A stretch of 64,000 nt of DNA from Carya illinoinensis (lineage: Eukaryota; Streptophyta; Magnoliopsida; Fagales; Juglandaceae): assembly GCF_018687715.1 (NCBI RefSeq), contig NC_056756.1, positions 31,711,980 to 31,775,979 on the forward strand, in the 5' to 3' direction. Shown one piece after another: positions 39,356 through 52,024 of the stretch. Positions within the stretch are counted from its first letter, which is position 1. Every line of letters begins with the position of its first letter. The notes beneath the pieces were generated by a model, which was not told the DNA's origin, did no database searches, and saw nothing but the letters and a program-made list of their open reading frames with translations. A program made the position numbers and the translations under genes.

Positions 39356-41956
39356 TCATTCTTCCATTGCATCTCCTCGTTCAATCACTTCCACCTTTTC
39401 TTGCAATGGCGTAACCCTTGTCAATAGAACTTCTGCTACAATGAAAAACCGATGGTACTGGAGCATCAATAGCCCAACATATGCATAAATTTGCATGCAA
39501 AATACAGGGGGTAATTATGGTCCTTGCATAACGCAGCTCCACTAAAGAAAAGTGAAAACAAATGGAGTGAAATCTATCTAAGAAGAATCAGGGAGAAGTT
39601 CGTTATCATTTAAATAATTAGGTACAATTGTCAATCAGGGAGAAGTTGGTTATCATTTAAATAATTAGGTACAATTGTCATAGTTGCAAACCATACTTGC
39701 ATCTCATCCATCATTCATTAAAAGATAATAGCCTAAACAACATGTCAATTTACTTCTACAAATTGACACATAGAAAATAAAGGTTTAGGATAGAATTACT
39801 GACCAGTCTTCTTGGGAAACGAAAATCCTTTGGAACTGACATATGTGCGAGGATTTGGCAACTGGTGGTTTCTCAGGTACTCTTTGTGACCCTAAGCCAC
39901 AAGCATAATCAAAATTATATGTATGAGGAGAAGGAAAAAGCATCCAAAAAGTAAACTTATGTTCAATGGTATGAAGTGAAGAACCACAAACCTTAGTTAT
40001 TACGCAAACATCCACATTGCTTCCACTTCCTAAGTCATTGAAAATGCCAGAGCAAATAGCCTCACACACCAAATTTATTCCTTCATCCTTCTACAATTTT
40101 TTTTTTTTTCAGAGAAAATCATCAGCTGTGGAAACATGCAAGTATGTAATATCCAGTAACTAATGACCATAAACTTTTCTTTTTAAGCCCAACTTCAGCT
40201 AAAATAATACAAGAATCTTTCCAAACCAGATTAAATCACATGGTTTGATGTGATGGTGACATAAAAAAGAAAAAGACAAAAAGAAAAGAAAAAACTCTGA
40301 TTTACTTGACAGAAAATTGGATAGGCCAAAGTTCGAGTTAAAAGCACTTAAACCATATAGTAGAGACTAGATAGTAGCTTACTGTCAAGCCTTCATGATA
40401 CTTTGACTCGAAAACAGCCATCGCAGCAAGGGAACCAGAACCCATTGTAGCAAATGGCAAAGTGTCTGTGGATCCATGGGGGTAGATCTGGCAACAAAAA
40501 TAATTCACCTTGTAATGTAAGTATCGTGTGCAACAAGAAACAATAGGAGTTCAGATGTTCACAAATGGAACCCAACTCACAGTGTGCAAATGCGGACCAT
40601 TAGCATCAACTCCACCAAGCACCAAAGCAGCTTGAACGTAACCTTGGTAGCTGAACAAGTAACCAAGCAGTTAGGCCTGATTAAGTTGTCATGTTGAATA
40701 ACGACTATATTGTTACATTGCAAGCAACATTATCAACACAAAATGAGCTTACTTGAAAAGGTGAGATTTCAAAAGAGTAAGAGCAGTGACAACCCTTGAT
40801 TCTCGACCAGTGTGATATCGATGCAGCTGCAGTTGCGAACTGACCATGTCTACAAAGATCAGCATCACAAAAACAGAGTATAACCACAAAGTCTCAAAAG
40901 ATGGACATAGATATAAGCATGTAGCAGAAGCATAAAAACAACTACATGCTATGTTAAATTCTAAAGGAATATATGAGTCCAATATATAAATAAATAAACC
41001 TGTTACAGCCTCTGTATCAGCAGCAGTTCCTGCTCCACAGCAATAAATATTGGGTGCCATATAATGAATTTTCTCACAATTTTTGTCACAAACTATAGGT
41101 CCTTCGGTGGCTCTTGTGTCTGCCCCTAGAATAACACCATGCTAGGTACAAATGGAGAAAACTAGATTAGAAAGCTCAAAAATATTTAACTCCACAGGAA
41201 ATGCAAGGAAATCTGAAAAACAAAAGGACCTACATAAAAGGCCCTATAAGAAGTTAACTACAAAAGAATATCTGATAAGTACAGGCACAGCCACACCGCC
41301 AACCCCACTTCCTCAAACAGAAAATGATAAGGTCATTAGTATCAACCAGCATCAAAGTTACACATTGGAGGCTGGTAAACAAATTTGTGAAAAGTACGTT
41401 AAAAAGACATAAGGATTAGGCATGTTCGATGTATACTCCCTATAAACTTGGGCTATGCCTTTTACTATCAAAAAAATTTTACTTTTGCATGTCAAAAAAA
41501 AAGAAAAAGAAAAATTCAAGCATACCAATCTAACAGAAGTGAACTAGGAGCATATCCCGAGAAGTTCCCAAATCCAAAACAAAATCCATATTTACACAGA
41601 GGTTATTTAATGAATTACATATTCTGCCCTGTAAATCATATGAGCATATGAGATCCGCATCAAATTTAGCTAAAAAAGTGACGCAGCTCTTCTTTGCATA
41701 AATTGCTAATTATAATGGTCGTAGCCAGAGATAGAGTAAATCTAGAACCCAATACGGCAACAAACAAACTGGTTTAAAGGTCAAACACTGCTGCAAACCA
41801 AACGCAACATACCTGAAATATTAACCCAACAATAGTTGTCCCAGTTTTTCGAAAAGAAGGAGGTGGTACACCTTTGTTAGAAAGCATTTCATTGCGTCTA
41901 CACAAATCGAAACTGAATCCACCCTTAGGAGGAACCTCCACAGCTACCTGAGCCAT
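39356..41956 (-). CDS. PBB: 20S proteasome subunit beta type-7 (beta-2)
   Basis: Eight exons on the minus strand: 41813-41956, 41000-41141, 40753-40849, 40581-40650, 40383-40487, 39992-40090, 39804-39891 and 39356-39432. All borders are GT/AG and phases agree, giving 273 residues, the length known for plant PBB. This subunit carries the trypsin-like activity of the 20S core in cytosol and nucleus. A propeptide of 39 residues ([12 protein letters not shown]) precedes the mature start at Thr40 (TTIVG), with the conserved Asp17 (residue 56, GADTRA) and Lys33 (residue 72). [13 protein letters not shown] and the C-terminal extension [10 protein letters not shown] are family features. Residue 49 is His (QHGVILGAD) where the family normally has Asp. 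The first ATG of exon 1 (41974) would add six residues; MAQVAVEV is chosen because it matches family starts. Confidence 0.95.
39586..39679. repeat. 47-bp tandem duplication in a PBB intron
   Basis: AATCAGGGAGAAGTT...GGTACAATTGTC is present twice (starts 39586 and 39633) in intron 7 of PBB. The pseudogene in unit 2 has one copy. Confidence 0.9.
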
Positions 41957-42840
41957 TTTGAATTCCACAAACAAACCTACTCATCCAATAAAGAAAAACT
42001 CTTATATAATCACTGTAAAATGAAACACCACAGCTAGGGTTTAATCCCTGAAAGGAAAACAGGAAAAATTAAATAAAAACGAGAATTTAACAGAGAGAGC
42101 CCTGATTTTATGATTTTCTATGCTCAACTAGGAACTAAAATCAGATACATTCCATAATTTAAATTCTGTGTTCAAGGTGTCATGGAAGCTAGAAGGAATT
42201 GAAATGTACCTGAGAGATATATGGGCAAAGCAGAAGAAAGTTTCCGAATGAGAGAATGATGAATCCATAGCCTCCGAAGTTAATTTAACAGTGTAAGCTT
42301 GGAGCGGAAGAAAGTGGAATAATTAGAGGCCTCTAAACGACCCACTTTGTATCAAACGAACAGTCGTTTTAGGACTATAAAACAGGAGCCGTACGAATTC
42401 ATTATTCTCTCTTATGAATTTATAATATCTTTAAATTTTATAAATTCTAGGGAATTTTTGTCCTTGTTTACTTAATTTTTTTAAATTATATTATTAAGGT
42501 TAATTAGATGAACAATATTTAGGAACTAACAGATTGTATTCACCAATATTAACTGGCTTAATAATAAATCATAAATATTTGTTACAACATTTGTGTTATG
42601 TACGCATCTTTTATGGTTTTTCTATAATTTCTATACATAAATATGTACTACATATATATATATATATATACTCCCAAGGGTGATGCTACATCCATGAGGA
42701 TTCTCACCGATTATGTAAATTTTTTTTATCTCTTTTTTAAATATTTTTTAAACACTTTGAATATTTATAAAAAAGAAAGCAAATTCACAAATTTATTAAA
42801 AAATACTTCTTTAACCATTAAGAAAAAAGAATATATAATC
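41957..42840. other. 5' flank of PBB with probable 5' UTR intron
   Basis: On the minus strand, a CTCAG/GTACAT donor near 42209 and a TTTTACAG acceptor near 42012 would define an intron in the 5' UTR, joining to the leader just before the ATG. An AAACCCTAG box lies near 42033 on the minus strand. The rest (42300-42840) is AT-rich with a (TA)n tract at 42652-42670 and holds no gene. The PBB promoter must lie here. Confidence 0.45.
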
Positions 42841-43010
42841 GATACCCACTATCAGCATAATCGGTAACCGCAAATGAGGAAAGAAACTCAAAACACAAGC
42901 TCTAACGGAGCAGCTCGGTCCTTTCTTGTGGAAGGTTGAGGTTTTCTACTTAGTCCTGTGACTAAGCTGTTGTCTCTTGGGCGCAAGCCTTTAGAGTTTT
43001 TTTCTTAACG

Positions 43011-44450
43011 ATGGAGGAGGACATTTCTCAACGGTGGTGCAACCTTAATCTTATTGAAGAAGAGCAACAAGAGCTCCACCTGCCAGAGGATGCTGTCACG
43101 ACTACTAGGCTTAGAGGAAACTATTGTCTCCTGGCTATGGTCCTCAATGATCGTTATGCTAACAGGGAGGCTTTTAAGTCCACCATGTCCAAAGTGTGGA
43201 ACACAGAAGGATGGGTATCATTCAGAGACTTAGGTTCCAATAAGTTTTTGCTCGAGTTCCAGCTTATTTCTGATAAGGAGAAGGTCCTTCATGGAAGACC
43301 CTGGTCCTTTGATCGACACCTTATTAGTCTTAAGGAGTTTGAAGGTGTGTTGACTCCAAATGAGGTGCAGTTCGACATAGAACTCTTTTGGGTACAAATA
43401 CATAACCTACCGTTTGCAGGGATGAACGAGATGGTGAGGAGGAGAATAGGTGATACTATAGGCAGGGTGCACTTGGTAGAGGTGGATGATCAGGGATGTG
43501 GATGGGGGAGCTTCCTCAAAATTAGGGTAGAAGTAAACATCACTAAACCTCTGAAGAGAGGCAGAATGATCAACCTAGAAGGGAAACAACGCTGGGCTTA
43601 TTTCAAATATGAACGTCTTCCCACGATATGCTACAAATGTGGATTACTAAGGCATCCCAACGGTAAGTGTCCTAACTTCAACTTGGCCTCTCAGTCCTAA
43701 AAGCAGTATGGCCAATGGTTGAGGGCATCCACTGCCTATTCTCATCACCTATCGGTGAAGAAGTATGGGGGGTCACCTTCTTCCCCTTCACAGGGATCTC
43801 CATCACAAGGTCAAAGACACGAGGAAGGTACTCAACAAGGTGGTAGTGGCAAGCTCCAAACACCACCAGAGGTGGAGATCACATGGCAGGAACCACCAGG
43901 TAATAACCAACAGTCCACTCTTTTGTCCATCGAGCATAACAACTTCCCCTCTGCAGAGGCCTGCAGACTGCCACACAGATTTGAGGCAACTCAGGACACA
44001 GGAAACCAAAAAGTGCAAAATGGTGAATTTTTGTCTTATCATGGGACAACAGGTCACAAGTCAGGGCACAAGAGCCAAAAACTACCTTTTTCTATGAAAA
44101 GCTCCTGCAGGCTGGTCGAGCAAAGCCTTAAGGTCAAGGCCAAATCCCCAAAGCAATCCACTCCTGTGAAAGTTAAGGTGAATTCTCCTAGGGGACAGAG
44201 AAGTAAAAAGAGCCCATTGGGTGGAAAAAGGTCCCCCACCAACAAGAGGTGGAAACTGAGAGCTCAAGTTGGCCCAACTAGCAACATGGACCAACTTAAG
44301 GATGGGATGATAGGTCTTGAGCAACTTAGCAAAGCCCAGAAAAGAAAGGCCCAACCCGAGACAGGAACTGGAGCCAAGAAAAAGCTAAGGCTCATGGATG
44401 AGGAAGAGGTTAAGGGGTTCAGTGCAGGGCAGCCCTGCCCACCCTCATGA
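43011..44450 (+). pseudogene. LINE ORF1 (DUF4283 and CCHC zinc knuckle)
   Basis: One frame of 480 codons with a single in-frame TAA at 43698-43700. The N-terminal half resembles the DUF4283 domain of plant LINE ORF1 (about residues 35-190, with LHGRPWSFDRHLISL and IELFWVQIHNLP). It is followed by a CCHC zinc knuckle, CYKCGLLRHPNGKC. The C-terminal half is basic and low in complexity (KSPKQSTPVKVKVNSP), as expected for RNA binding. The protein would package LINE RNA. Its TGA stop overlaps the ORF2 ATG in the four bases ATGA (44447-44450). Confidence 0.88.
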
Positions 44451-47400
44451 AAATTCTAAGTTGGAAATGCCAAGGGCTTGGGAACCCTCGGACAGTTCGT
44501 GAGCTTCACTTATTGGTGAAGCATAAGTACCCCCTAGTAGTGTTCCTATCAGAAACTAAATGCAGCAGAGAGAGGATGGAACAGACCAGGAATAAGCTTG
44601 GGTTTGATCAGATTTTTGTGGTTGACAGTATAGGCAAGAGTGGCGGTTTTGCAATGTTTTGGAAAAGTGAAGTGAAGGCTCAGTTGACCTCCTACTCTAG
44701 GAGTCATATTGCAGTAACCATAACACCTTAGTATGGGGGCAACCTTGGCTTTTGTCAGGCTTTTATGCGAACCCATCAGTGGAGAAAAGGAAAGGCAGTT
44801 GGCAACTGTTAAAGATGATAAAGCCTAAGAACCCCACCCTATGGCTATGCATAGGGGATTTCAATGAAATCCTCAGTTTGGCTGAGAAATCAGGGGCTGC
44901 TTCTAGGCCTTTCTCTCAGATGGAAAGGTTTAGGAAAGCACTAGATGCATGTGAACTTAGTGACCTGGGCTATATAGACTCCAAGTTTACATGGAGCAAT
45001 AAAAGAGATGGAGGCAACTTCACTAAAGAGACGTTGGATCGAGCAATGGGAAATGCAACCTGGCCATTACTCTATAGCAATTGGGAAGTGCATGTCCTAC
45101 CTGTCTTAAATTCTGACCATTCCCCTTTGCTACTTGTATGTGACAATGGAGGAGGTATGCCGAGGAAGGGGCACAAGTTGTTCAGGTATGAAGCTAGCTG
45201 GTCCAACAAAGAAGGTTGTAAGGATACAATAGAAAGAGCCTGGCTGGCAACCTCTCATAGGAGTCATTCCCTTAGCTCCATCAACAATGGCCTTGCTAAC
45301 TGCAGACATCATCTGAGAAGCTGGCAGAAGAAAAATGCAGGCAGCCAGACCACTCTAATCAGGCAGAAGAGTGACATGATTTGACAGGTGCAGGAGTCAA
45401 ACCAAGGAGACCTTAATGAATCTATAAGAAATCTGCAAAGGGAGGTGGATGCAATGCTGGCAGAAGAGGAAACCAAATGGAGGCAAAGGGCCAAGCAATT
45501 CTGGCTCAAGGAAGGGGATAAGAACTCCAAATATTTTCACAAATGTGCATCCCAAAGAAAGCAAACTAATACCATAAAAGTGGTGAAGAATGACAGAGGG
45601 GAATGTGCCAGGGAACATGGAAGTATATGCTCTCTCTTCCAAAGGTTCTATTAGGACCTCTTCAAATCTTCTCACTCGAGAGGAATTGATGAGGTTCTTC
45701 AAGATATGGAGCCTATGGTTACCCTAAAGATGAACAGGAACTTGCTAGTGGAATGAACTTTCGAAGAAGTTAAAAATGCTGTGTTTGAGATGCAACCTCT
45801 GAGTTCCCCAGGGCAGATGGGTTCTCTGCTGGTTTCTATCAAGACAACTGGGTTGTAGTGGGAGACAAGGTATTCTCAACAGTGAAGGACTTTTTCTCAA
45901 CCAGGACAGGAGTAGGTGAGGTAAATGTTACTTAAATTGTCTAATTCCCAAGAAGAAGTGTTCTGACTTAGTCACTGAGTATAGGCCTATAAGCCTCTGT
46001 AATGTTCTTCATAAAATTGTTGCCAAGGTCTTAGCTAACAGGTTAAAAGTTTTCCTGCCATCCATCATCTCACCAGCACAGAGTGCTTTTGTACCAGGGC
46101 ATTTGATTTCAGATAATATCATAGTGGCATATGAGGCCATGCACTCAATGCAGTACAGGATGAGAAGCAAGAAAGAAGGGCATATGGCCTTGAAACTGGA
46201 CATGAGCAAGGCTTATAACCGAATAGAGTGGGCTTTCTTGGAAGCTATCATGAGAAAGATGGATTTTGCTGAAGCATGGTTTAAGCTTATCATGGAGTGT
46301 GTAACTTCAGTGAGGTACACCCTCCTTATCAATGGAGAACCTCAAGAGACCTTTCTCCCAACCAGAGGGTTGAGGCAAGGGGACCCCCTTTCCCCTTACC
46401 TCTTTATCGTGTGCTCTGAAGTACTTGGTGGAATGCTTGATAAGGTTGAAGAGAAAGGCTTAGTAACTGGGTTCCCTTTTGCCAGGGGCTCTCTTTTGGT
46501 TAACCACCTCCTTTTTGTAGATGATAGCCTGCTTTTTTGCAGAGCCAATGTACTGGAATGGAGCAGATTACTCAAGATCCTCACCTCATATGAAAAATGC
46601 ATCTGGACAGATGTTAAACATGGACAAGACAACAATTTTCTTCAGCAAGAACACCGATACACTCAACAAAGAAATCATCCTAACTGCAGCTAGAGTGAAG
46701 GAAGCAAAGGCTTTTGAGAAGTACTTAGGCCTTCCCTCGTATGTGGGAAGGCATAAATTAGCAGCCTTTAGGCCCATACTGGACTCTATTAGGAACAGGA
46801 TCCAGAACTGGAAAGAAGTTCTTCTTAAATCTATTGTTCAAGCCATCCCAACTTATTGTATGAGCATTTTTAAGCTCCCAAAGGCCATTCTCAAGAACAT
46901 CAACAAGCTTATACAATATTTCTGGTGGGGAAGCAGAGATGACAAAGTTAAAACCCAATGGATTCCTTGGAAGAAGCTTGGACAGACAAAAAGTGCAAGG
47001 GGGCTGGGGTATAGGGACTTTAATGACTTCAATATAGCCCTCATAGCAAAGCAGGGATGGAGAATTATTCAGCAACCTCACTCCCTCGCAGCCAGAGTTC
47101 TAAAAGCAAAGTACTTCTCAAGAACTGACTTCATGAGCAGCAAGTTGGGTAGTAATGCCTCATACCTATGGAAGAGCTTCATGGAGGCTAAACCAGTCTT
47201 GGAAGAAGGCCTATTCTGGAGAATAAGGAATGGGGAATCAGTATACATAGGGAGAGACAAGAGGATACCCCAACCCTCTTCATACCGGGTCTAATCCTCT
47301 CTTAGTGATAGGCACTCAAGATGACAAGTGAGTGAATTGATTGATAAGCAAGAGAAAACATGGAACAGGTCCTTATTGAGGGAGGTCCTCTCAGTGGAAG

Positions 47401-48521
47401 AAGCTACTGTCGTCAGCAAGATCCCTATAAGCCTGAGTAGGAGCCCTGACCAACTTATCTGAAGACTCATAAAGAATGGACTCTTCAGAATTAAAAGTGC
47501 TTATCACCTTCTAGGGTAGATGAAGGTGTGTTCAAAGGGGCAAGCATCTAACAAATTGAGGAGCAATGATTTCTGGCACAGGCTTTGGAAATTGAGTGTG
47601 CCAAATGCAACCAAAATGTTACTATGGAGAGCCTCTCATGAGTCACTGCCCACAAACCAGAACCTAAACAAAAGAAGGATAAGGGAGTCAGCACTATGTC
47701 CCATATGCATCAGGGAATCAGAATCGACTACACATGCCTTGTGGTCGTGTCCCTCAACTCAAGATGCATGGGGTGTCAGCTCGAGAAAACTACAAAAAGA
47801 TAGTGTGGTCGAGTCTCCATTCTCAAGCATAGTAGGCCACATGTTGTCAGTACTGGATGAAAATGACATGTCAACCTTTGCTTCCATAGCTCACCAACTA
47901 TGGAAGAGAAGGAATCAATATGTTTTTGAAGGCAAGTATGAAGCCCCTGAGACAGTGGTGAATACTGCCACTAAGATAGTACTAGATTACAAGGAAGCAA
48001 ACAACACCCAGGTGAGTAAGGACAAACCAATAGCATCATCTGTCCAAAGCTGGTCAGCCCCTCCTTTGCATGTTTTTAAGGCCAATTGGGATGCATCAGT
48101 AGACAAAGTACAGTGCAAAGTTGGGATAGGGGTTGTGATCAGAGATTGGAATGGTTGTGTAGTTGCCACCCTTAGATCCCAAAAGGATATGTTCCTTGAC
48201 CCGTTGTTAGCTGAATCCTTTTCTGTCTTGAAAGCTGTCATCCTATGCAACCAGCTGAACATGCAGGATGTTATTTTCGAGGGCGGCTCACTTAATGTGG
48301 TTCAATAGATCAAGGGCGAAGAGATGAACTGGAGCTGCACAGGAATGATCATTCAAGATACCAGATCCCTGCTTAAGAATATGAAAAACTGGTCTGTGAT
48401 GCATGTGTCTAGGATTTGTAATAGTGTTGCCCATTGTTTAGCTAAGGATGCACTTAAACTCTCTGAGGAGAGCATCAGTTTGGAGGGAATCCCTTCTTGT
48501 ATCCAGCATTTGCTAATCTAA
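44447..48521 (+). pseudogene. LINE ORF2 (endonuclease, reverse transcriptase, RNase H)
   Basis: It begins MKILSWKCQGLGNPRTVREL, the start of the apurinic-type endonuclease; SETKC and CIGDFNEIL are endonuclease motifs, and SDHSPLLL is its end (about 45113-45135). There is a frameshift near 44731 and a TGA at 45382. Reverse transcriptase motifs follow: LKLDMSKAYNRIEW (46190), RGLRQGDPLSPYLF (46367) and LLFVDDSLLF (46507), with a further shift near 46600. The zf-RVT region is at 47550-47780 (FWHRLWKLSVPNATKMLLWR). RNase H is at 48065-48520 (NWDASVD, LAESF), where the second catalytic Asp is replaced (FEGGSLNVV) and a TAG occurs at 48306. Non-functional. Confidence 0.88.
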
Positions 48522-48958
48522 ATGAATTCCATTTAAAAAAAAAAAAAAAAGATACCCACTATCAGTAGTAGGACTGTAATGAACCAGTTTGTTTAATAGC
48601 TTACTTAGTACTCACTTGATTAAACTCGAATCGAAATCGATACATGAAAAAAAAAAAAAAAAAACTCACCTGCGAAAGCAGATACCCGCTCGATTAGTAA
48701 ATAACTTACTTGAAAAAACTCAGTTCAGCTTGGCTAAGGCTCGTTTATGCCTGAATCGACTCATTAAATTGACTCGATTAATGCTCATTCATATATTGAT
48801 AAATATATACATATACCTATGTATATAACATATATTTATGTATTAGCTAATAATATAAGCATGATACTTTTATAATTAAATATATAATATGTAACCTAAT
48901 TATTTATGTTTATATATTAAATATACTTCATAGGTATATTATACAAAAATTCTATGTG

Positions 48959-49075
48959 CAGTCACTTTTGCGTACTCTTTTGTGCATTTCAATTATATGA
49001 TTGGTTGTGTATTAAAAAAAATTAATCCTAACAATCATATCAGTGGAGTGCGCAGGGAGTACGCAAAAGTGACTG
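48959..49075. mobile_element. Foldback MITE of 117 bp
   Basis: CAGTCACTTTTGCGTAC at the left and GTACGCAAAAGTGACTG at the right are perfect 17-bp inverted repeats. Flanks tatgtg and tatgta suggest a short target duplication. It lies inside the hAT-like element. Confidence 0.85.
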
Positions 49076-49952
49076 TATGTAATATTACTCATTTTATAAT
49101 TTGTACAATAATTAATCGATAAGACTTAATAATTTCATATACTATTATGTGGGAACCATATATGAAATAGATATATGCTATCATATTATGTGTAATAATT
49201 TAAATAGGCATATAATATATTGTTATTGTTGATAAATATCAACTAGTTAGATATTAATTATTTATAAATTTTTAAAATCTTATAATTCAATAGAGGTTTT
49301 ACTTGTTAGTTGTAAAAATTCTGTTATGAAACTAAAAGAGAAATGATATTGTAAGAGAAATAGAATATTGCAAGAGAAATAGTTGTTCTTCAATGCAAAA
49401 CTTGATTATATGCAAGTGAATAATACCCATATATATAGGAGTACAAGAGAGTAGGTTTAGCTTAAATCTTAATTGATGGCTAAAGATAGGTCTTAATTGA
49501 TGGCTCAATGGTCTTAATTAATTGCTAAATATTGGTCTTAATTGATAGTTAAATGGTCTTAATTGATAGCTAAAGATGGTTATACAAATAAGTTTATAAC
49601 ACTCCCCCTTTGGATGATCATACATAAAAAATATGCATCGTTAAGATCTTGCCAAGAAAAAACCCAGTGGAAAAAAACCAATGGCGAAAGAAAAAGAGTA
49701 CAACATTTATGTGTACTGCCAAGTAATTTAAAATTGCCTCATTAAAACCTTGTAAAGGAAAATCCAGTGGGATAAAACCTTAGCGAAGGAAAAAAAGTAC
49801 AATACAAGTCTTCAAGACATTTACTCCCCCTGAAAAGTGCATGATAATAGTTTTTCAAGTTTTCGCATTCCAATGTTCTGCACAATCTTCTTAAATGTTG
49901 CAGTTGGTAATGCTTTAGCGAATAAATCTGCTAGATTATCACTAGACCGTAT

Positions 49953-51430
49953 CTACTTGACATTAATTTCACCTTTCTCCTGAAGTTCATGGGTATAAAA
50001 GAATTTAAGTGAAATATGTTTGGTTCTATCGCCTTTGATATATCTTCCTCTAATTTGAGTAATACAAGCAACATTATCTTCGTATAAAATTATTGGACTA
50101 TCATTAATCACTGGAAGATCACACTTTTCTTGAATATGTTGAATCACTGATCTTAGCCAAATACATACTCTACTTGCCTCATGAATTGTAATGATCTCTG
50201 AGTGATTTGAAGAGGTAGCATACAGTGTTTGCTTTACAGATCTCCATGATATAACAGAATTTTCATAAGTAAATACATATCCAGTTTGAGATCTACCTCT
50301 GTGTGGATTTGAAAGATAACCTGCATCCACATATCCAACTAATTGTGAACTTGATCCATGTTGATAAAATAATCTCATATCAACCGTACCTCGAAAGTAT
50401 CGAAGGACATGTTTAATGTCATTCCAATGTCTTCGAGTTGGTGCAGAACTATATCTTGCAAGTAAATTAACTGAAAATGTAATATTAAGCCGAGTGCAAT
50501 TTGCAATAAACATCAGGGCTCCAATTGCATTGAGATAAGATATTTCAGGACCAAGAATTTTTTCATCATTTTCACAAGGACGAAATGGATCTTTCTGCAC
50601 ATCAAGTGATCGAACAACCATTAGAGTACTCAGAGGATGAGCTTTGTCCATGTAAAAGTGCTTCAAGACTTTCTCTGTATAATTTGACTGATAAATAAGA
50701 ATTCCATTTTGCAAATGCTCGAGCTGCAGATCGAAACAAAATTTCGTTTTGCCAAGATCTTTTATTTCAAATTCATTCTTTAAATATGTAGTGGTTCTTA
50801 TGATCTCTTTAGGAGTTCCAACAAGATTTAGATCATCAACATGAACCACAATAATAACAAATCTGGAGTCTGATTTCTTAATAAAAACACATGGGCATAT
50901 TGGATTATTCTCAAATCCTTTTTTCAATAGATATTCACTAAGACGTTTATACCACATGTGTCCGGATTGTTTTAACCCATATAAAGATTTTTGAAGTTTA
51001 ATAAAATACATATTTCTGAATGTACTCAGATTAGAAGATTCAAGCATTTTATATCCTTTAGGAATTTTCATATATATATATATATATATATATATGTCAT
51101 GATCCAATGATGCATATAAATATGCAATGATCACATCCATCAACTGCATATCTAATCTTTTTGTAACTACCAAACTAATCAAAAATCTGAATATGATTGC
51201 ATCCATAACAGGAGAGTATGTTTCCTCATAATCAATCTCTGGTTTCTGCAGGAACTCTTATATCGCACAATTTCATTGTTCTCATTACGCTTACGTATAA
51301 ATACCTATTTATATCCAACAAGCATTACACCCTTTGGTGTTTGTACAATTGGTCTAAAGACCTCTCGCTTTGCTAGCGAGTTTAATTCAGTTTCAATAGC
51401 TGATTTCCATTTTGGCTAGTCATTTCAACG
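49953..51430 (-). pseudogene. Copia reverse transcriptase and RNase H
   Basis: A 417-codon open frame (49953-51206) covers most of the reverse transcriptase (AYLYASLDHD, SLYGLKQSGHMWYKRL, VVHVDDLNLVG, the usual YVDD being HVDD) and the RNase H (GYVDAGYLSNPHRGRSQTGY, ISWRSVKQTLYATSSNHSE, YIKGDRTKHISLKFFYTHE). The domain's N-terminus continues to about 51430 in broken frames. Between DHD and MKIP a (TA)n tract (51070-51096) adds an in-frame run of alternating Ile-Tyr not found in relatives. Confidence 0.9.
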
Positions 51431-52024
51431 TTGACATTCTTCGACAGTTCTTGGCTCAATTTCTTCATTACTTCTAGTAATATCAAGGGTCATTTTATAT
51501 GAAAATATGTTGTCGATAACAGTTTTATTTCTATCCAAAATTTCTCCAGTACTCATGAAATGTATCGAGATTTCGTTATTTTCAAGTACCTGTCCTTCTT
51601 CAAGAGAAAACGTTTAATTAAATATCTCTTCAAGAGGTTCTTTTTCAGGAGATTTAGTCTATTCAGGAACATCAATTATTCTTATGGCCTATGTTGTGGG
51701 TATGGACTCTTTAAGAGTACCAAATTCATTTTGTATTTTTCTCTTCTGAAAAATTTTGTCTTTTACACCAATAGGCTATCCACGCTTCAGGTGTGTCTTA
51801 AACTTACCTATTGCTGTTTTGACAACTTGTCCTTCAGGAACTGCAATCCTTGCTGGAACATTAACAACAAGAATATATGATTTTACCACACCTTTAGTGT
51901 TAGTAAATACATCCGGTAATTGATTTGCAATACTTTGCAAATGAATAATCTTTTGAACCTCTAGTTTACATTCATTTGTATGAGAATCAAATTGAAAAAA
52001 TGATTTATTTTTTCAAGTAATTTC

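Larger units (their letters stand above)
42841..48565 (+). mobile_element. Near full-length LINE (L1 superfamily)
   Basis: The element 42856-48550 (5.7 kb) is flanked by a perfect 15-bp duplication GATACCCACTATCAG (42841-42855, 48551-48565) and ends in a poly-A tail (48534-48550). Domain order is ORF1 with zinc knuckle, then ORF2 with AP endonuclease, reverse transcriptase, zf-RVT and RNase H. Both ORFs carry stops or frameshifts, so it is inactive. Perfect duplications suggest it is not very old. It sits about 0.9 kb upstream of the PBB coding start. Confidence 0.93.

Noticed and set aside
39785..41974. Several separate small minus-strand genes
   Set aside because: They are exons of one PBB gene; splice borders and phases join them into 273 residues.
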